Source: Tenericutes bacterium MO-XQ | GTDB taxonomy: Bacteria; Bacillota_I; Bacilli_A; Acholeplasmatales; Acholeplasmataceae | Length of the DNA: 64,000 bases | Assembly: GCA_002838185.1 (NCBI GenBank) | Contig: CP017949.1 | Span: 1-64,000 of the forward strand | Reading direction: 5' to 3' | In this document: positions 60,548-64,000 of the stretch, piece by piece | How the letters are laid out: each line of letters opens with the position of its first letter | Position numbering within the stretch: the stretch's first letter is position 1 | Translations under genes and position numbers: made by a program | The notes under the pieces: generated by a model | Database searches by the model: none | The model's input: only the letters and a program-made list of their open reading frames with translations | What the model was told of the DNA's origin: nothing

Positions 60548-61851
60548 GGGAATTTTTCTTCATCAGGTAATACTTGTAATAATGCTCTTTCGCCAAGTGC
60601 ACCATGGCCAACTTCACGTCTTCCAACAAAACCATAACGTCCTGTTTCACCAACACTAAATGGTGGGAAGTTGTAATGTAGCATAAAACGTTTTGAATCT
60701 TCCAAACCTAGACCATCGATGATTTGGTTTTCACCAAGTGCACCTAAAGTTACAACACCTAAAGCTTGTGTTTGCCCTCTTGTAAATAATGCAGAACCAT
60801 GTGTACGTTTTAGAACATCTACTCTTGAAAATAATGGTCTGATTTCATCAACTTTACGTCCATCAGGTCTTACCTTATCTTCAGTAATTAATCTTCTTAA
60901 CTCTTTAGTTACAATGTTATCAACAACTGTCTTAACTTGTTGAATATAGTTTTTGTGTGCTTTTTCATCAAATACTTTAACGCCGTCTATTTCATTAAAA
61001 AATGATTTTTCACTGAATTTTTCAACAGTTTCTTCCTTGATTTTGTCAATTGCATGATATCTTTCTAACTTGTCAAAAATTGATACTGCTTTAATCAGTC
61101 TATCATATGCAAAATCGTGTACATCTTTTTCAACTTGTTGATCAATTTCGAAAATTTCAAAATCCATTTTTTCTGGTTTTAATTCAGCAATAATTTTTTC
61201 TTGGAAAGCAACTAAAGCTTTAATTGCATTATGTCCAAATAAAATGGCTTCTAACATTGTATCTTCATCAACTTGTTTAGCTCCAGCTTCAACCATGTTA
61301 ATGGCATCTTTTGTTCCAGCTACGATAAGTTCAATTTGGCTCTTTTCAAGTTGTTCTGGTGTTGGATTAATGATGAATTCTCCATCAATCATACCTACAG
61401 TTACACCTGCAACTGGACCATTAAATGGAATATTAGATATACCAAGTACAAGTGATGAACCGAATAGTGAAGCCATTTCAGTTGTAGCTTCTGGGTCACT
61501 ACTTAATACTGTGTTAATGATTTGAACTTCATTTTTAAATCCTTCAGGAAACATTGGTCTAAGTGGTCTATCAATGAGTCTTGATGTTAATGTTTCATGT
61601 TCAGAAGGTCTACCTTCTCTTCTTAAAAATCCTCCAGGAATTTTTCCACCAGCGTATAGTTTTTCTTGATAAATAACCATAAGTGGGAAGAAATCCATCG
61701 GTGATGGTTCTGTCTTTGCAGTCACAACACTTAATACTGTAGAGTCTCCATAATGGATGAATGCTGCGCCGTTGGCTTGTTTAGCAACTTCTCCAATTTC
61801 AACTTTAAGCACTCTACCGCCTAAGGTTGTTTCAAATTCTTTTTTGTTCAT
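60453..61851 (-). pseudogene. pnp: Polynucleotide phosphorylase, truncated 5' two thirds
   Basis: PNPase degrades RNA from the 3' end with phosphate. The sequence starts MNKKEFETTLGGRVLKVEIG and has GGKIPGGFLRREGRPSE, LIDRPLRPMFPEGF, the second RNase PH domain opening RPDGRKVDEIRPL, SALFTRGQTQALGVVTLG and ESNGSSSQATICAGS. The normal gene goes on for over 200 residues with the remaining catalytic aspartates, then KH and S1 domains. Here about 467 genuine residues end at the prophage junction, after which the frame runs about 40 codons into foreign DNA, to a stop at 60334. The ribosome site GGAGATTT is intact. The missing part is not elsewhere in this window. Confidence 0.9.
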
Positions 61852-61969
61852 AATATAAAATCTCCTTCATTTTATATGTTTTCTCATATACTTTTTTTAT
61901 ATTTAACCTTATATATCATACCATAAAATCATGATATTTCATAATAATCTAGATAAAATCCAAAAAAAA
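61852..61969. other. Leader region of pnp
   Basis: The AT-rich leader holds the pnp ribosome site next to the start and the eight-A target duplication (61962-61969) at the border with the IS. No gene (for example rpsO, often upstream of pnp) is present; the IS1595-type element and then adhE follow. Confidence 0.5.
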
Positions 61970-62070
61970 ACTGAGCTTTGGTGATGATTGTTGTTCATAT
62001 CTCAGATAATTTGATAACAATCACCATAAATCGGATTTTAAATACTAAATATTTATTTGAAAAATAGTGT

Positions 62071-62189
62071 TATAATATATACGCCAAACAATTACAATAA
62101 AAGGAACTATAAAAGCGAGTATTTTATCCTTGAATTGTTTGGCGACGTTCCTTGGGATGAAATACTCGCTTTTGAAGTCTAAGGAACGT
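62071..62189 (+). promoter_or_regulatory. Transposase promoter and leader with interleaved inverted repeats
   Basis: TGTTATAAT (-10 box 62071-62076) would start RNA near 62082. The leader then has three perfectly or nearly perfectly paired arms in crossing order. Helix 1: 62082-62093 with 62133-62144 (CGCCAAACAATT). Helix 2: 62111-62129 with 62155-62173 (19 pairs, one G-U). Helix 3: 62145-62153 with 62181-62189 (ACGTTCCTT). Helix 2 crosses 1 and 3, so pseudoknots or alternative folds are predicted. The arm of helix 3 contains the ribosome site AAGGAACG of the transposase. Confidence 0.75.
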
Positions 62190-62193
62190 GCAT

Positions 62194-63102
62194 ATGTCAA
62201 AATTGAATAAAGTTTGTCCACTTTGTGGAACAATAGATTCTTCTATTAAACATGGTAAAGATACTAAAAGTAGACAAAGGTTTTTATGTAAATCATGTAA
62301 TAAATCTTATATCAAAGATTCAAGTAGTCTAAAACATTTAAAATCAAGTGATTATATTTTTAAAAAGTTTTTAGGATTAATGATCGATGATACTACTATT
62401 GAAGTAATAGCAAGAAACCTCAATATAAATACTAAAACTGTTAACTATTGGAAATTTATAGTATTTAAATCACTAGAGAACCACCAAAATGATATTAAAC
62501 TTAATGGTACTATATTAATAGATGAAACCTTTATTCCAATACGAAATAAAAAATATAAGATATTAAAAAACCTTAACAAAGAGATCCGAGGTATATCCTA
62601 TAATCAATTATGTATAATAACAATGATTAATCTATTTGGTAAATCAGTAGCTAAGGTAGTGTCAAGGGCTATGGCTATGCCAGAGCACTACATAAATTTA
62701 TTTACCCACAACATAGGGTATGTAGATAAATTTATATATGATGGTAATAAAAGAGGTTTTCAATTTATGAAAGGGTTCAATGTTGAATACATCGATGGAA
62801 AAAGAGATATAACAAATGAGCATTCAACGGATTTAGTTGATCAGTATCACTCAATATTGAAAAGACATATATTTAAACATAATGGTTTTAACATAAAAAA
62901 TACGCAACATTATTTAAACTTCTTTGTATATAGACAAAATTACTTGGCATCTCATAATGTTAAAGATATGAGAAGCAAAAACAAAGTTAAAAATAAAATG
63001 ATAGATGATTTGTTCAAAATCATTAAAAACACAAATAAGAAAATCACTTATCTAGATTACATGAAAGACCTGGGAATTGAAGATATATTATTAGCAATTT
63101 AG
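62194..63102 (+). CDS. IS1595-family transposase
   Basis: The 302-residue protein starts MSKLNKVCPLCGTIDSSIKHG, a zinc ribbon completed by CKSCNKSY. A helix-turn-helix follows (TIEVIARNLNINTKTVNYWK), then the catalytic domain with LIDETFIPIRNKKY and FIYDGNKRGFQFM. The last part, DQYHSILKRHIFKHNGFN, followed by a YLNFFVYRQNYL helix, is the ISXO2-like DDE/DDH-type ending. AAGGA eight bases before ATG 62194 sets the start but is buried in a leader helix, implying translational control. It is full length, so the IS may be mobile. Confidence 0.85.
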   Translation: MSKLNKVCPLCGTIDSSIKHGKDTKSRQRFLCKSCNKSYIKDSSSLKHLKSSDYIFKKFLGLMIDDTTIEVIARNLNINTKTVNYWKFIVFKSLENHQNDIKLNGTILIDETFIPIRNKKYKILKNLNKEIRGISYNQLCIITMINLFGKSVAKVVSRAMAMPEHYINLFTHNIGYVDKFIYDGNKRGFQFMKGFNVEYIDGKRDITNEHSTDLVDQYHSILKRHIFKHNGFNIKNTQHYLNFFVYRQNYLASHNVKDMRSKNKVKNKMIDDLFKIIKNTNKKITYLDYMKDLGIEDILLAI

Positions 63103-63132
63103 AATAAACAACAATCATCACCAAAGCTCAGT

Positions 63133-63174
63133 AAAAAAAATTATCGACTAAATGATTAATTAGTCGATAATTTT
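63133..63174 (-). terminator. Terminator of adhE, interrupted at its T-tract by the IS
   Basis: TTATCGACTAA (63141-63151) and TTAGTCGATAA (63160-63170) form a perfect 11-pair hairpin. Read leftward it is followed by TTTTTTTT (63133-63140), which is the target duplication of the IS1595-type element. The terminator still looks functional. Confidence 0.85.
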
Positions 63175-63188
63175 AGTATTTTAATTTA

Positions 63189-64000
63189 TTATTTAAATAT
63201 TTTACCGTAATATGCGTTTTCTAATATAACCTTCATATCTGCAACTAAAGGTAGTTTAGGATTTGCTGTTGAACATTGGTCTTCATATGCCATATATGCC
63301 ATCGTTTCGCTATTTAGTAAGTAATCTTTTTCATCTGTACCTTGTTCCTTAAAGGACATTTGAATACCGATAGATTTACCTAGTTCATAACAAGCTTTAG
63401 CAAACATTACAACCCCTTCTTCTTTAGTTTTAGGGTTTAAACCAATAGCACGTGCTAATTCCATATACTTTTGATCTGCTACATAATACTTATATTTTGG
63501 CCAAGTAGATAGTTTTGCAGGTACCACACCGTTATATAAAATAACGTGTGGTAATAAGATTGCATTGATACGTCCATGAGGGATATGATATCTACCGCCA
63601 ACCTTATGTGCCATAGAGTGTGAAATACCTAAGAATGCATTACCAAATGCCATACCTGCCATTGTAGATGCATTATGCATTTTTTCTCTTGCTTCAAAGT
63701 CATTACCATTGTCAAATGCACGCTTTAAATACTCAAAAACCATTTTTACTGATTGAATTGCAAGTGCATCTGTATAGTCATTAGCTAGTATAGAAACATA
63801 AGCTTCAACTGCATGCGTTAATACGTCCATACCTGTGTCTGCTGTAACACCTTTAGGTTGTGTAAGTGTTAGTGCAGGATCAACAATTGCAACCGTAGGT
63901 GTTAAGGAGTAATCAGCCAGTGGATACTTCTTACTTTCTTTATTATCTGTGATTACAGCAAACGGTGTCACCTCACTACCTGTACCAGAGGTTGTTGGAA
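63189..64000 (-). CDS. adhE: Bifunctional aldehyde-alcohol dehydrogenase, C-terminal part
   Basis: The leftward frame continues past the right edge with TTSGTGSEVTPFAVITD, so only the last 270 or so residues are seen. They match the iron-dependent alcohol dehydrogenase half of AdhE: DTGMDVLTHAVEAYVS, FLGISHSMAHKVGGRYHIPHGR with the iron-binding histidines, and the closing EDQCSTANPKLPLVADMK, followed by a typical AYYGK end. AdhE reduces acetyl-CoA to ethanol, fitting a fermentative host. Whether the N-terminal aldehyde dehydrogenase half is present cannot be seen. Confidence 0.9.
   Translation of the reverse strand, partial: PTTSGTGSEVTPFAVITDNKESKKYPLADYSLTPTVAIVDPALTLTQPKGVTADTGMDVLTHAVEAYVSILANDYTDALAIQSVKMVFEYLKRAFDNGNDFEAREKMHNASTMAGMAFGNAFLGISHSMAHKVGGRYHIPHGRINAILLPHVILYNGVVPAKLSTWPKYKYYVADQKYMELARAIGLNPKTKEEGVVMFAKACYELGKSIGIQMSFKEQGTDEKDYLLNSETMAYMAYEDQCSTANPKLPLVADMKVILENAYYGKIFK

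Larger units (their letters stand above)
61970..63132 (+). mobile_element. Complete IS1595-type insertion sequence with 8-bp target duplication
   Basis: Inverted repeats of about 26 perfect bases bound the element: ACTGAGCTTTGGTGATGATT starts at 61970, and its complement ends in CACCAAAGCTCAGT at 63132. Eight A directly flank both ends (61962-61969 and 63133-63140), the duplication length typical of the IS1595 family. It inserted into the T-tract of the adhE terminator. It holds one intact transposase gene and an elaborate leader. Confidence 0.88.

Noticed and set aside
62045-62233. Leftward 62-codon frame at the start of the IS1595-type element
   Set aside because: It is antisense to the structured leader and zinc ribbon of the transposase; the repeats explain the open frame.

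Overview
The window is AT-rich and uses the standard genetic code: TGA is a stop for several long genes. It carries the low-GC Gram-positive signals of strong Shine-Dalgarno sites, TGnTATAAT extended -10 promoters and a CIRCE operator on clpB. The chromosomal genes are two c-di-GMP proteins, pyruvate kinase, an M29 aminopeptidase, an S9 peptidase, an N-terminally short ClpB and AdhE. With a prophage that has holin-like proteins but no recognisable endolysin, this best fits a wall-less Acholeplasma-type Mollicute. The assignment is an inference; another low-GC Firmicute is possible.

Layout. (1) 1-1.4 kb: end of an IS1182-type element. (2) 1.4-10.7 kb: GGDEF/HD-GYP protein, pyk, GGDEF-EAL protein, aminopeptidase, S9 peptidase, DUF2188 protein, mostly single genes separated by terminators. 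(3) 10.76-11.87 kb: complete IS30-type element. (4) 11.9-14.7 kb: clpB with CIRCE, low-molecular-weight phosphatase, tRNA-Cys. (5) about 14.75-60.45 kb: an HK97-type siphophage prophage. (6) 60.45-61.85 kb: 5' two thirds of pnp. (7) 61.97-63.13 kb: complete IS1595-type element. (8) 63.19 kb to the edge: 3' part of adhE.

Inside the prophage, a leftward pair of large serine recombinases and a repressor lie at the left end. Then come cro-like, tyrosine recombinase, antirepressor, excisionase-like, replisome organiser and late-regulator genes. A restriction-modification island (23.1-29.6 kb) follows, then a ParB-methyltransferase, small accessory genes and a phage S-adenosylmethionine synthetase. 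HNH, terminases, portal, protease, capsid, connectors, tail, fibres, holin-like proteins and a second, rightward pair of serine recombinases complete it. Accessory genes (DUF2971, KAP-type NTPase, HhH-GPD-like, ParB-like, nucleotidyltransferase) sit between structural genes, and some have their own promoters.

The most striking feature is the right boundary. A DUF262 gene lacking its expected C-terminus is joined directly to pnp lacking its 3' end, and the rest of pnp is not at the left boundary. Together with two different integrase modules at the two ends, this suggests a hybrid prophage or a chromosomal rearrangement. Other notable signals are a repeated ~43-bp motif in front of both recombinase operons, and interleaved inverted repeats (possible pseudoknots) in the leader of the IS1595-type transposase.
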